Source of the DNA: an uncultured Bacteroidia bacterium
Lineage (GTDB): Bacteria; Bacteroidota; Bacteroidia; Bacteroidales; UBA932
Direction: 5' to 3'
DNA: 22,599 nucleotides
NCBI GenBank assembly: GCA_902796455.1
Contig: CADBPH010000017.1
Coordinates: forward strand, 1-22,599
The notes under the pieces were generated by a model. It saw only the letters and a list, made by a program, of their open reading frames with translations. It did not search any database and was not told the DNA's origin. Position 1 is the stretch's first letter. The number at the start of each line of letters is the position of its first letter. Below are positions 15,518 through 22,599 of the stretch, in pieces. The position numbers and the translations under genes are program-made.

Positions 15518-16903
15518 ATGAAACAGTTATTTTCGTATCTTTCCCTTGCAATTTGCTGCCTGACGCTCACTGCCCAGCCCGGAGGCGGCCAATCCCTGCA
15601 TGACCGGCAGGCCCGCCAGAGTCCGGACTGGTTCCGCAGGGGACTGACCTATCAAGTCATGCCCCGTTCCATGAGTGAAGCAGGGACGCTGAAAGGAGCA
15701 GAAGCGCATTTGGAACGCCTCCGCGACCTCGGTGTCACCACGTTGTACCTGATGCCTGTCAATGTCGCCGATACGGATATGGACCAGGCTCACTGGAGTC
15801 CGCGCCAAATCCGGTCCGGTTACAATGACCCGCGGAATCCTTACCGGGCGGCAGATTATTTCCATGTCGATCCGGAATACGGGACGGATCAGGACCTGAA
15901 GGACTATATCGACCATGCCCACGAACTCGGGATGAAGGTCTTGCTGGACCTGGTCTTTTTCCATTGCGGACCGGGCGCGCAAGTCCTCCGTCAACATCCG
16001 GAATACTTTGAGCATGAGGAAGATGGCAGTGTCAGATACGGAAGGTGGAGATTCCCCGTCTTCGATTTTTCCCGGCAAGACACCCGGGCCTATTTCAAAA
16101 CCGTCATGAAGTATTACATTGCCGATTTCAATGCAGACGGCTTCCGACTCGACGTAGCGGACCGGATTCCATTGGATTTCTGGGAAGAGGCCCGGGCCCA
16201 GCTGGATGCATTCCGTCCCGGAATTGTATTGGCGGCAGAGGGGACGAAGGCGGAGAATACCTTATATGCCTTTGATGCGAACTATGGGTGGCCGGTCTGC
16301 AGGAGCGCCATGTCCAATTTGCTGAAAAAGAGCCTGACAGACATGGAGGGATGCGACGCATCGACCATCCGCAAGGCCCACGAAGAATACACCGGACAGC
16401 GCCCGATTGGAACGCTGTCGTGGAATTTTACGGAGAATCACGATATTTCGACCGATTGCTTCCCGTACCGCCATGAACAAACCCGCGGATACGCACGGGT
16501 CACTCTGTCAAAGGCATTTACGTTTGCCATCGACGGCGTCCCGTTCCTGGTAAACGGCGAGGAAATCTGCTATGACAAGACGATCTCCATGTTCGGAAAC
16601 AAGAATGCCTGGATCCAATGGGAGGCATACAGCAAGTTGCCCAAGGCGGTTGAGCGGACCCGGAACATCCGGGAGTGGATGCAAATGCGCCGCCAGTACA
16701 GTTCGCTGACGAACGGTCAGACGCAATGGCTGGACAACGACCGCCCGAAAGAAATCGTTTCCTTCCTGCGCCATGACGGCGTTTCCGAAGATGTCATCTT
16801 CGTCGGCAATTTCTCCGATAAAAAGCTGACAGTCAATTTGTCGAACGGGATTAAATACGAGCTGGAGCCATGGGGTTATATTTTCAGGCCCGTCGCTCGG
16901 TAG
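15518..16903 (+). CDS. Exported GH13 alpha-amylase family enzyme
   Basis: 461 residues from the ATG at 15518. Residues 1-19 form a signal peptide (MKQLFSY, hydrophobic core, LTAQ). The rest is a GH13 barrel: region II DLVFFHCGP (144-152), region I/nucleophile DGFRLDVAD with D212, acid/base E241 in LAAEGTKA, and transition-state D309 in TENHD. The usual NH of the DxVxNH motif is FH here, so the calcium-binding Asn is missing, as in some GH13 subfamilies. A short C-terminal beta domain (from ~410) closes the protein. It should act on alpha-glucosidic bonds in the periplasm or outside the cell, but exact specificity cannot be read. There are no SusC/SusD genes in the window. It is probably monocistronic. 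Confidence 0.92.
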   Translation: MKQLFSYLSLAICCLTLTAQPGGGQSLHDRQARQSPDWFRRGLTYQVMPRSMSEAGTLKGAEAHLERLRDLGVTTLYLMPVNVADTDMDQAHWSPRQIRSGYNDPRNPYRAADYFHVDPEYGTDQDLKDYIDHAHELGMKVLLDLVFFHCGPGAQVLRQHPEYFEHEEDGSVRYGRWRFPVFDFSRQDTRAYFKTVMKYYIADFNADGFRLDVADRIPLDFWEEARAQLDAFRPGIVLAAEGTKAENTLYAFDANYGWPVCRSAMSNLLKKSLTDMEGCDASTIRKAHEEYTGQRPIGTLSWNFTENHDISTDCFPYRHEQTRGYARVTLSKAFTFAIDGVPFLVNGEEICYDKTISMFGNKNAWIQWEAYSKLPKAVERTRNIREWMQMRRQYSSLTNGQTQWLDNDRPKEIVSFLRHDGVSEDVIFVGNFSDKKLTVNLSNGIKYELEPWGYIFRPVAR

Positions 16904-17239
16904 CGCATACCGATGTTAACATAATATAAATTGTGTAACAAAACAGGCAGGGGATACTGGGCAAGCCGTTACAGGTAAAATCCTTCCAGCGGCTGGTATC
17001 CCAATTGCTCCATCAATTTGTCCCAATTGCGCGGCAGTTCGATCCGGACCGTGGCGAATCCGCCGCCAGGCATTGTCTGGACTTTGTTCCGGGCCGCGTC
17101 TCCCGTCAACAGGATCGCCGTCATGTCCGGAGACATGCGGCGCGGATTGTCCGTCTACGGCGGATCGGCACGGTATGTCCTGGCCAGGCTGATCTGGAAA
17201 TGGGACAGGCATTGAAATAATGGGCAGGTGTATTTTTTT
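16904..17239. other. Gene-poor interval between GH13 gene and rlmD promoter
   Basis: No confident complete gene is present. The left end (16904-16945) is AT-rich with only an imperfect hairpin and no U-run. The middle holds a short minus-strand reading frame with normal codon use (listed separately), preceded in the same frame by a TAG and further protein-like sequence. The right end leads into the rlmD promoter. No RNA gene or repeat is apparent. Confidence 0.5.
16969..17136 (-). pseudogene. Short 55-codon frame, possible small protein or gene remnant
   Basis: On the minus strand, ATG at 17136 to TAA at 16969 encodes 55 residues including MTAILLTGDAARN, MPGGGFATVRIELP and a C-terminal LEGFYL. 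Codon choice (CGG, GAC, AAC, CTG) is like that of the neighbouring genes. The same frame continues upstream past an in-frame TAG (just before the ATG region, near 17157) with protein-like sequence such as HFQISLARTYRADPP. This suggests the 3' end of a decayed gene. A genuine small protein starting at 17136 or at the Met at 17124 is also possible. I recognise no family. Existence and expression are both uncertain. Confidence 0.3.
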
Positions 17240-17271
17240 CTTGTCGTTTTTGGCGACCTTTTTTATCTTTG
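17240..17271 (+). promoter_or_regulatory. Bacteroidota-type promoter of the rlmD operon
   Basis: TATCTTTG at 17264-17271 matches TAnnTTTG fully, and CTTG at 17240-17243, one base off TTTG, is 20 bases upstream. The predicted start near 17278 leaves a leader of about 14 bases before the ATG at 17292. Confidence 0.6.
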
Positions 17272-17291
17272 TAAAATAAAGATAGAAAATT

Positions 17292-18704
17292 ATGTCGAGA
17301 AAGCGGGTCGACATGACCCTGGAGAACATACAGATTGAATCGGTCGCAGCGGAGGGAAAGGCCATCGCCCATACGCCGGAAGGACAAGTCCTGTTCGTGG
17401 AATTCGCCGTTCCGGGAGATATCGTCAACGTCCGCGTCACCAAGAAAAAAAAGAGTTTCCTCGAAGGATACATTACCGAAATCGTCACACCGTCTCCCCG
17501 GCGGCTGGAGGCATTCTGTCCCCATTTCGGGGTATGCGGCGGATGTCGCTGGCAGCCACTCCCTTATGACATGCAGCTGCAAGCCAAACAGCAGCAGGTA
17601 TGGGACCAGCTGGTCCGGATCGGACACCTGGACATTCCCGAAATCTCACCGATCCTGCCTTCGGAGCGGACCCGGTTCTACCGGAATAAACTGGAGTATT
17701 CCTTCTCTTCCCGGCGCTGGGTCCTCAGCGGAGAAGACCCCGATGCCATCCCGCCCGAAGACCTGGCCGGACTGGGTTTCCATGTCGGGAAATTCTTTGA
17801 TAAAGTACTGGATATCAAGCAGTGTTTCCTTCAGAAAGAGCCCTCCAACCAGATTCGGCTTTTCCTGAAATCGTATGCTGTCTCACACGGTCTCCCCTTC
17901 TTTGACATCCGGGCCAATACCGGATACTTGCGGAATGTATTCATCCGCTCCAATGAACGGGGCGATTTCATGGTGATCCTTTGCTTTTTCTATGACGAGC
18001 CCGAGACCCGGATTCCCCTGCTGGAAGCCCTTTGCGAGGCCTTCCCGCAGATCAAATCCCTCTATTATGTCATCAACCGGAAAATGAACGATTCCATCTC
18101 CGACCAGGAATGCATCCTCTTCCGCGGGGATCCCGTCCTGACCGAAGAAATGGAAGGACTCACCTTCCGGATCGGGCCGAAATCTTTCTACCAGACCAAC
18201 AGCCTGCAGGCTTACCGGCTCTACAGTGTCGCCCGTGATTTTGCCGCGCTTTCCGGATCAGAAACGGTGTATGACCTGTACACCGGGACCGGGACCATCG
18301 CCCAGTTCGTTTCCCGCCAGGCGGCGCGCGTCATCGGCATCGAATATGTCCCGGAGGCCATTGAGGACGCCCGCGCCAATGCGGCCGCCAACGGGATTGC
18401 CAACTGCACGTTTTATGCGGGAGACATGAAAGATATCCTGACGGAGGACTTTATCCGGCAGAATGGGCAGCCCGATGTCATTATTCTGGATCCGCCCCGG
18501 GCCGGTATCCACCCCGATGTCGCCGAGGTCATCCTCCGGGCAGCCCCGCCCCGCATGGTGTATGTCAGTTGCAATCCGGCCTCGCAAGCCCGCGACTTGG
18601 CCATCCTTTCCAGCCGGTACCGGATAACGGCGGTGCAGCCTGTCGACATGTTCCCGCATACGCAACACGTGGAAAATGTATGTAAACTGGAGAGGATTTC
18701 TTAA
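17292..18704 (+). CDS. rlmD: 23S rRNA (uracil-1939-C5)-methyltransferase RlmD-like
   Basis: 470 residues of the TrmA/RumA family. An N-terminal TRAM domain (~8-66) is followed by the 4Fe-4S cysteines C76, C82 and C85 in CPHFGVCGGC, with C178 as the fourth ligand. The C-terminal SAM domain has QTN (301-303), DLYTGTG (328-334), LDPPRAG (399-405), the catalytic cysteine C427 in YVSCNP, and E461 near the C-terminus. The enzyme methylates a uracil C5 in 23S rRNA; U1939 is the expected target, though some bacteria have dual-site RlmCD versions. It leads a run of four closely spaced genes, with the antiporter start 12 bases downstream. Confidence 0.93.
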   Translation: MSRKRVDMTLENIQIESVAAEGKAIAHTPEGQVLFVEFAVPGDIVNVRVTKKKKSFLEGYITEIVTPSPRRLEAFCPHFGVCGGCRWQPLPYDMQLQAKQQQVWDQLVRIGHLDIPEISPILPSERTRFYRNKLEYSFSSRRWVLSGEDPDAIPPEDLAGLGFHVGKFFDKVLDIKQCFLQKEPSNQIRLFLKSYAVSHGLPFFDIRANTGYLRNVFIRSNERGDFMVILCFFYDEPETRIPLLEALCEAFPQIKSLYYVINRKMNDSISDQECILFRGDPVLTEEMEGLTFRIGPKSFYQTNSLQAYRLYSVARDFAALSGSETVYDLYTGTGTIAQFVSRQAARVIGIEYVPEAIEDARANAAANGIANCTFYAGDMKDILTEDFIRQNGQPDVIILDPPRAGIHPDVAEVILRAAPPRMVYVSCNPASQARDLAILSSRYRITAVQPVDMFPHTQHVENVCKLERIS

Positions 18705-18716
18705 ATTTGCAAATAG

Positions 18717-19670
18717 ATGCTAATTTCTGTCATACTGTTCCTTGTCGGCCTGGCCCTGATCATTTTCGGGGCGGATTACCTCGTCGACGGGGCCTCGGCA
18801 GTCGCCCGCAAGGCCGGAATCAGTGAATTCGTTATCGGCCTGACCATCGTAGGGATGGGCACGTCCGCCCCTGAAATGGTGGTCAGTTTCCTGGGCGCTC
18901 TGGAGGGGAATGCGGACATCGCTGTCGGCAACGTCATGGGGTCCAATATCTTCAACACATTGCTGATCCTGGGTCTGACAGCCGTCCTGATGCCGATGGC
19001 CATCACGCCCGGCAACCGGCGGAAAGACATCCCCTTCAACATCGCCGTGACCGTGCTGCTGCTTTTACTGGTGCTCAAGAACTTCTATCTTGGCGGCGCC
19101 ATGAAACTGGGACGCGGGGACGGTGCCTTGCTTCTGGCGGTCTTCGTCGGATACATGATCCTGTCCTTCCGCAGCGGCAAGGCAGAAGAAACGGAAGATA
19201 AAGAGGAAAAAGTCATCCGTACCTTCCCGGCCATCCTCATGATTGCCGGCGGTTTGGCGGGGCTGATTGTCGGCGGGCGCCTCTTCGTGGACAATGCCAC
19301 CGATATCGCCCGCCAGCTGGGAATCAGCGACAAGTTCATCGCCATCACCATCCTGGCCGGCGGGACGTCCATGCCGGAACTGGCCACCTGCGTGGTCGCC
19401 GCTATCAAGAAGAAAGGGCAGTTGGCCCTCGGGAATATCCTGGGATCCAACGTTTTCAACATACTTTTGATTTTGGGCGGCTCCGCCCTCATCACCCCCC
19501 TCTCGTTCGCCAGCATCGACCCGGTCGACATGGGCGTCCTCGTGCTGAGTGCCGTCATGCTGCTGACCGCCGTGTTCACGGGGAAAAAGAATGTGCTCGA
19601 CCGATTCGACGGCGCCCTGTTGCTGCTGGTCGAAGCGGCCTACCTCGTCTGGCTTTTCATGAAATTATAA
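18717..19670 (+). CDS. Na+/Ca2+ antiporter, CaCA family (YrbG-like)
   Basis: 317 residues with the two inverted alpha repeats of the CaCA superfamily. Repeat 1 has GTSAPE (48-53) and GNVMGSNIFN (71-80); repeat 2 has GGTSMPE (215-221) and GNILGSNVFN (239-248). The acidic residues in the two PE motifs are the cation-binding residues. About ten hydrophobic segments are visible, split by a charged loop near 153-168 (KAEETEDKEEK). It is an inner-membrane exchanger that would expel Ca2+ using Na+ or H+. It lies 12 bases after rlmD and 19 bases before the cysteate synthase gene. Confidence 0.93.
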   Translation: MLISVILFLVGLALIIFGADYLVDGASAVARKAGISEFVIGLTIVGMGTSAPEMVVSFLGALEGNADIAVGNVMGSNIFNTLLILGLTAVLMPMAITPGNRRKDIPFNIAVTVLLLLLVLKNFYLGGAMKLGRGDGALLLAVFVGYMILSFRSGKAEETEDKEEKVIRTFPAILMIAGGLAGLIVGGRLFVDNATDIARQLGISDKFIAITILAGGTSMPELATCVVAAIKKKGQLALGNILGSNVFNILLILGGSALITPLSFASIDPVDMGVLVLSAVMLLTAVFTGKKNVLDRFDGALLLLVEAAYLVWLFMKL

Positions 19671-19689
19671 ACCTTAAACCTATACTGCC

Positions 19690-20973
19690 ATGGCCTTCAA
19701 ACCCACGCAATACCAGCTTAAAGACGTCGGCACCGGCCGCACGTTCGAAGATTCCTGCTGGACCCTGTCCGACCCGCAGGCAACGGAACCGTCCCTGATC
19801 AGGGCCGTGTACAACAACCGGCTTTTCACCCCGGATGACTCCCAGAAGGGTCTGTACCGCTATGCCTCCTGGCTGCCCATCGTCCGTACCCTGCGCAAAT
19901 CCCATGCGCCGGTCACGTACAAAAGCAAGGGCCTCGCCGGCTTGCTGGGCATGGAAAACCTGTATATCACATTCTCCGGATACTGGCCCAAGATCGGCGC
20001 CAAAATGGAGACCTGCACCTTCAAGGAAACGGAAGCCTTCTCCGTCTGCGCCCGTCTGCCCAAGAAGCATAAGCAAGTACTGGTCGTCCAATCGGCTGGC
20101 AATACCGCCCGGGCTTTTGCCAAAGTCTGCTCCGACAACAACATTCCCCTGGTTATCTGCATTCCGCAGGACAACATCGGAGACTTGTGGTTCCTCAAAC
20201 CGCTCAAGCCCTGCGTCAAAGTGCTGGCAACGCCTTGCGGAACAGACTATTATGATGCCATCATGCTGGGCGAAAAGCTTTGCCGGAATCCGCGTTTCCT
20301 CGCCGAGGGAGGCGCCAAGAATGTCGCCCGCCGGGACGGGATGGGGACGACGGTCCTCTCGGCTGTCGAAGTGATGAAACGCATTCCCGATGCGTATTTC
20401 CAGGCAGTCGGCAGCGGAACCGGTGCCATTGCCGCTTGGGAAAATGCCTGCCGGCTGGAAGAAGACGGCCGCTTCGGCCCGAACAAAATGCGGATCTATG
20501 CCTGCCAGAACGTGCCGTTCACCATCATGTATGATTCCTGGAAAGCCGACTCCCGCAGCCTGCTGCCCCTGACGCCCGAGCAAGGACGGCGGAATGCCGA
20601 AGTGATCCTGGCCAAGGTCCTGTCCAACCGCAAACCGCCCTACAGCTTGCACGGAGGCCTGTACGATGTCCTCAAGGCATCGGGCGGCGACATGTTCAAG
20701 GCGACGAATGACGAAATCGTTTACTGGATGCTTCAGTTCTTCAACCTTGAAGGGGTGGACATTTTCCCGGCCGCCGCTACCGCAGTCGCCGGCCTGGCGG
20801 AAGCCGTTGAAAAAGGAGTGGTGGGAAAATCGGAATATGTCATGCTCAATATCACCGGCGGCGGCCGCCTCAATGCCTCCAAGCATGGCTTCACCCTGAA
20901 AGAATCCGACCTGATCCTGAGTCCCGAACTGCCCGAAGAAGAAATCATCGCGGCTGTCGACAAACTCTTCTAA
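19690..20973 (+). CDS. Cysteate synthase homologue (threonine synthase-like PLP enzyme)
   Basis: 427 residues, fold-II PLP enzyme. The PLP lysine is probably K112 in TCTFKETEAFS, where threonine synthase has a TGSFKDR-type motif. QSAGNTARA (134-142) and the phosphate-binding loop GSGTGA (241-246) complete the cofactor site, and NITGGGRLNAS is near the C-terminus. The sequence matches what I know of proteins annotated as cysteate synthase, which convert O-phosphoserine and sulfite to L-cysteate in methanogens (coenzyme M). In Bacteroidota the same reaction supplies cysteate for capnine and sulfonolipids. No acyltransferase of the capnine pathway is adjacent. A divergent threonine synthase is the alternative. 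It is third in the rlmD run, with MscS starting 10 bases later. Confidence 0.8.
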   Translation: MAFKPTQYQLKDVGTGRTFEDSCWTLSDPQATEPSLIRAVYNNRLFTPDDSQKGLYRYASWLPIVRTLRKSHAPVTYKSKGLAGLLGMENLYITFSGYWPKIGAKMETCTFKETEAFSVCARLPKKHKQVLVVQSAGNTARAFAKVCSDNNIPLVICIPQDNIGDLWFLKPLKPCVKVLATPCGTDYYDAIMLGEKLCRNPRFLAEGGAKNVARRDGMGTTVLSAVEVMKRIPDAYFQAVGSGTGAIAAWENACRLEEDGRFGPNKMRIYACQNVPFTIMYDSWKADSRSLLPLTPEQGRRNAEVILAKVLSNRKPPYSLHGGLYDVLKASGGDMFKATNDEIVYWMLQFFNLEGVDIFPAAATAVAGLAEAVEKGVVGKSEYVMLNITGGGRLNASKHGFTLKESDLILSPELPEEEIIAAVDKLF

Positions 20974-20983
20974 GCACTTGATT

Positions 20984-21934
20984 ATGTTTACATTTCCCTG
21001 GCGGCTGTTTGCGCAGACAATCCCGTATACCCCTTCTGTCAATCCTGCTGAATTGACAGATTCGGCGAAATTTGTCCTGCGCCATGCTGCCGAGGAAATG
21101 GTCACCAATCCCCAGAAGTTTTTCTCGGACCTGATCGGGGACCTGCTGGAATTCGGCCTCAAGGTCCTTTGCGCCATCGCCATCTATATTATCGGCGCGC
21201 TCCTCATCAAGTGGGTAAAGCGGATGATGACCCGGGTATTCGAGAAAAGGAAGACGGAGAAAACCATTGTTTCTTTCGTCACCAGCCTGATTTCAATTGC
21301 CTTGACAATCCTGCTGATTGTCATCACCATCAGCACGCTCGGCATCAACACGACCTCGATCGCCGCACTGCTGGCGGCCGGCGGCATGGCCATCGGCATG
21401 GCCTTGAGCGGAACGGTGCAGAACCTGGCAGGCGGACTCATGATATTGACATTCAAACCCTTCAAGGCCGGCGACTTTATCAAGGCGCAAGGCTTTGAAG
21501 GGTATGTTACCGATGTCAATATCGTCAGCACGAAAATCCGGACATACGACAACACCCTCGTGGTCCTGCCGAACGGAAGCCTGTTCAACGGAACCATCAG
21601 CAATGTCACGCACAACCGCTACCACCGGGTCCAGTGGAATGTGGGTGTCGCGTACGGGGCCGATGCTGCCAAGGTGCGGGAAGTGTTGCTGTCCATTCTG
21701 AATGCGGACCCGCGCGTCCTCCATACGACGCAAGTCAGCGGAATCGCGGACCCGTCCGTCAACCTGAATGCGTTCAAGGACAGTTCCGTGGAGTTTGTCG
21801 TCCGGTGCTGGGTCGACGTGGCGGATTACTGGAAAGTCCAGTATGACATCAATGAACGGATTTATACGGAACTCCCCCGGAACGGGATCGCCTTCCCGTT
21901 CCCGCAGGTGGACGTACACATGAAAAAAGATTAA
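20984..21934 (+). CDS. Small-conductance mechanosensitive channel, MscS family
   Basis: 316 residues from the ATG at 20984; the in-frame TTG at 20978 is less likely. Three hydrophobic segments fit TM1 (~53-76), TM2 (~95-120) and the pore-lining TM3 (~124-152), which has the Gly/Ala-rich AALLAAGGMAIGMALSG pattern. The beta domain follows with FKPFKAGDFI, GYVTDV and VVLPNGSLFNGTISN, all diagnostic of MscS. These inner-membrane channels release solutes during hypo-osmotic shock. The residues before TM1 are mostly amphipathic and I see no convincing signal peptide. It is the last gene of the rlmD run, and its stop overlaps the stop of the converging acyltransferase. Confidence 0.95.
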   Translation: MFTFPWRLFAQTIPYTPSVNPAELTDSAKFVLRHAAEEMVTNPQKFFSDLIGDLLEFGLKVLCAIAIYIIGALLIKWVKRMMTRVFEKRKTEKTIVSFVTSLISIALTILLIVITISTLGINTTSIAALLAAGGMAIGMALSGTVQNLAGGLMILTFKPFKAGDFIKAQGFEGYVTDVNIVSTKIRTYDNTLVVLPNGSLFNGTISNVTHNRYHRVQWNVGVAYGADAAKVREVLLSILNADPRVLHTTQVSGIADPSVNLNAFKDSSVEFVVRCWVDVADYWKVQYDINERIYTELPRNGIAFPFPQVDVHMKKD

Positions 21935-22599
21935 ATCAGTTTCTGGCCGCGCTCTTTGGCCAGCTGCTCCTTGGAAGCAACCGGGTTGGCATAAATCCGC
22001 AGGAAGATTTCACGCAAATCATTACGGTTCAGTTCTTTCTCAACTGAATCCAATTGCTTCTCCACATAAGAAGTGAAGGCTTCCACGTCAGCGGGAGCAT
22101 ACCGGTCCGCATACTTATAGGAATGGTGGACCATATCGTACGCAATGTAGTTGGTCTGCCAGAGACGGTATCCCTCGATGACCCGCTGATCGACCGCATG
22201 CCGGATGGCCTGATACCGGTCATTCTTATTGCAGGCAGAGGCGGCATCGATTTCTTCCCGACTGAGCGGGACGCCGATATTCAAGTGGATGTTGCCTTTT
22301 TGCTGACGGATTCCGATCATGATGCTTTCCATGTCCTCCGTCGGCCCTTTCACATACTTCTGCGTCTTGGAAATCAGCAGCTCCCGGGCTTTCTTGATGT
22401 CACACGGCTCGAACTCATAGGATATACTCAGCGGGATGATGTTCAGCTCGGCGAAGTTCGAGGAGAAGTCCTTCGTTCCGCTCATGTCCAGCATTTTCAA
22501 CAAGCCCTGCTCCGTCGTATCGATGCCGTTTTTGGTACGGCCTTCGCGCTGCGCCATCCAGATCGAACTCTTTCCGGACGTGATGCACTGGCGGATATA
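21931..22599 (-). CDS. PlsC-like glycerolipid acyltransferase, C-terminal part
   Basis: 222 residues are visible and the frame is open to the window edge, so the N-terminal part, including the expected HxxxxD catalytic motif, lies outside. The visible start, YIRQCITSGKSSIWMAQREG, carries the EGR block (visible residues 19-21, followed by TK) that corresponds to the FPEGTR motif of 1-acyl-glycerol-3-phosphate acyltransferases. A further block NIIPLSISYEFEP fits PlsC motif IV. The ~150-residue tail is charged and helical, as in a large Bacteroidetes PlsC-like subfamily of about 380 residues. The acceptor could be lysophosphatidate or another lipid. An internal ATG at 22557 is not the start because homology continues upstream of it. 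Confidence 0.78.
   Translation of the reverse strand, partial: YIRQCITSGKSSIWMAQREGRTKNGIDTTEQGLLKMLDMSGTKDFSSNFAELNIIPLSISYEFEPCDIKKARELLISKTQKYVKGPTEDMESIMIGIRQQKGNIHLNIGVPLSREEIDAASACNKNDRYQAIRHAVDQRVIEGYRLWQTNYIAYDMVHHSYKYADRYAPADVEAFTSYVEKQLDSVEKELNRNDLREIFLRIYANPVASKEQLAKERGQKLI

Noticed and set aside
16914..16938. AT-rich imperfect inverted repeat after the GH13 gene.
   Set aside because: Only 4 continuous pairs at the base with bulges above and no U-run; likely chance in AT-rich sequence.
19657..21183. Long minus-strand open frame of about 508 codons opposite the cysteate synthase gene.
   Set aside because: Antisense shadow of a gene with intact PLP motifs; no recognisable domain in its translation.
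1..22599. Frequent CGGAAT/ATTCCGG words that might suggest a dispersed repeat.
   Set aside because: They lie within codons in many genes and follow from the preference for CGG Arg and AAT Asn codons; no conserved longer unit.

Overview
The window looks like a chromosomal, mostly housekeeping stretch of a moderately GC-rich member of the Bacteroidota, probably order Bacteroidales. Three things suggest this: several intergenic regions carry the Bacteroidota -7 promoter element TAnnTTTG, one with a clear TTTG about 20 bases upstream; the gene content is typical (a lipoprotein TamA-like barrel, a ~980-residue receiver/PEP-synthase-like protein, a cysteate-synthase homologue, secreted glycoside hydrolases); and codon use favours CGG for Arg. 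I cannot place it to genus. I see no tRNA, rRNA, CRISPR array, insertion sequence or phage gene.

Layout. 2-1912 (+): a GH36 alpha-galactosidase whose N-terminus lies outside the window. 7051-1924 (-): a tight three-gene run encoding a fold-III PLP decarboxylase (arginine-decarboxylase-like), a SpoU/TrmH rRNA methyltransferase, and a protein with two receiver-like domains joined to a PEP-synthase-type ATP-grasp module. 7219-9408 (+): a TamL-like outer-membrane assembly lipoprotein, transcribed divergently from the decarboxylase. 10777-9422 (-): RarA. 12004-10874 (-): a GNAT-like protein. 12131-13299 (+): two small exported, probably barrel-forming proteins of unknown function that overlap by one base. 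13367-14521 (+): a flavodiiron protein closed by a strong hairpin terminator. 15366-14590 (-) and 15518-16903 (+): a divergent pair of exported carbohydrate-active proteins (a 3-keto-disaccharide hydrolase domain protein and a GH13 enzyme). 16904-17291 has no confident gene but holds a protein-like reading frame interrupted by a stop on the minus strand. 17292-21934 (+): a four-gene run encoding RlmD, a CaCA Na+/Ca2+ antiporter, a cysteate synthase homologue and an MscS channel. 22599-21931 (-): the C-terminal part of a PlsC-like acyltransferase, converging on the MscS gene with overlapping stop codons.

How the genes relate. Cell-envelope functions recur: TamL, the two small exported proteins, MscS, the acyltransferase, and cysteate synthase, whose product can feed sulfonolipid synthesis in this phylum. 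The sugar enzymes are not in a SusC/SusD polysaccharide-utilisation locus within this window. I found no clear new multi-gene system. The best leads are the receiver/ATP-grasp protein that lacks the phosphohistidine domain, the cysteate synthase operon, the uncharacterised exported pair next to the flavodiiron gene, and the interrupted frame at 16969-17250.
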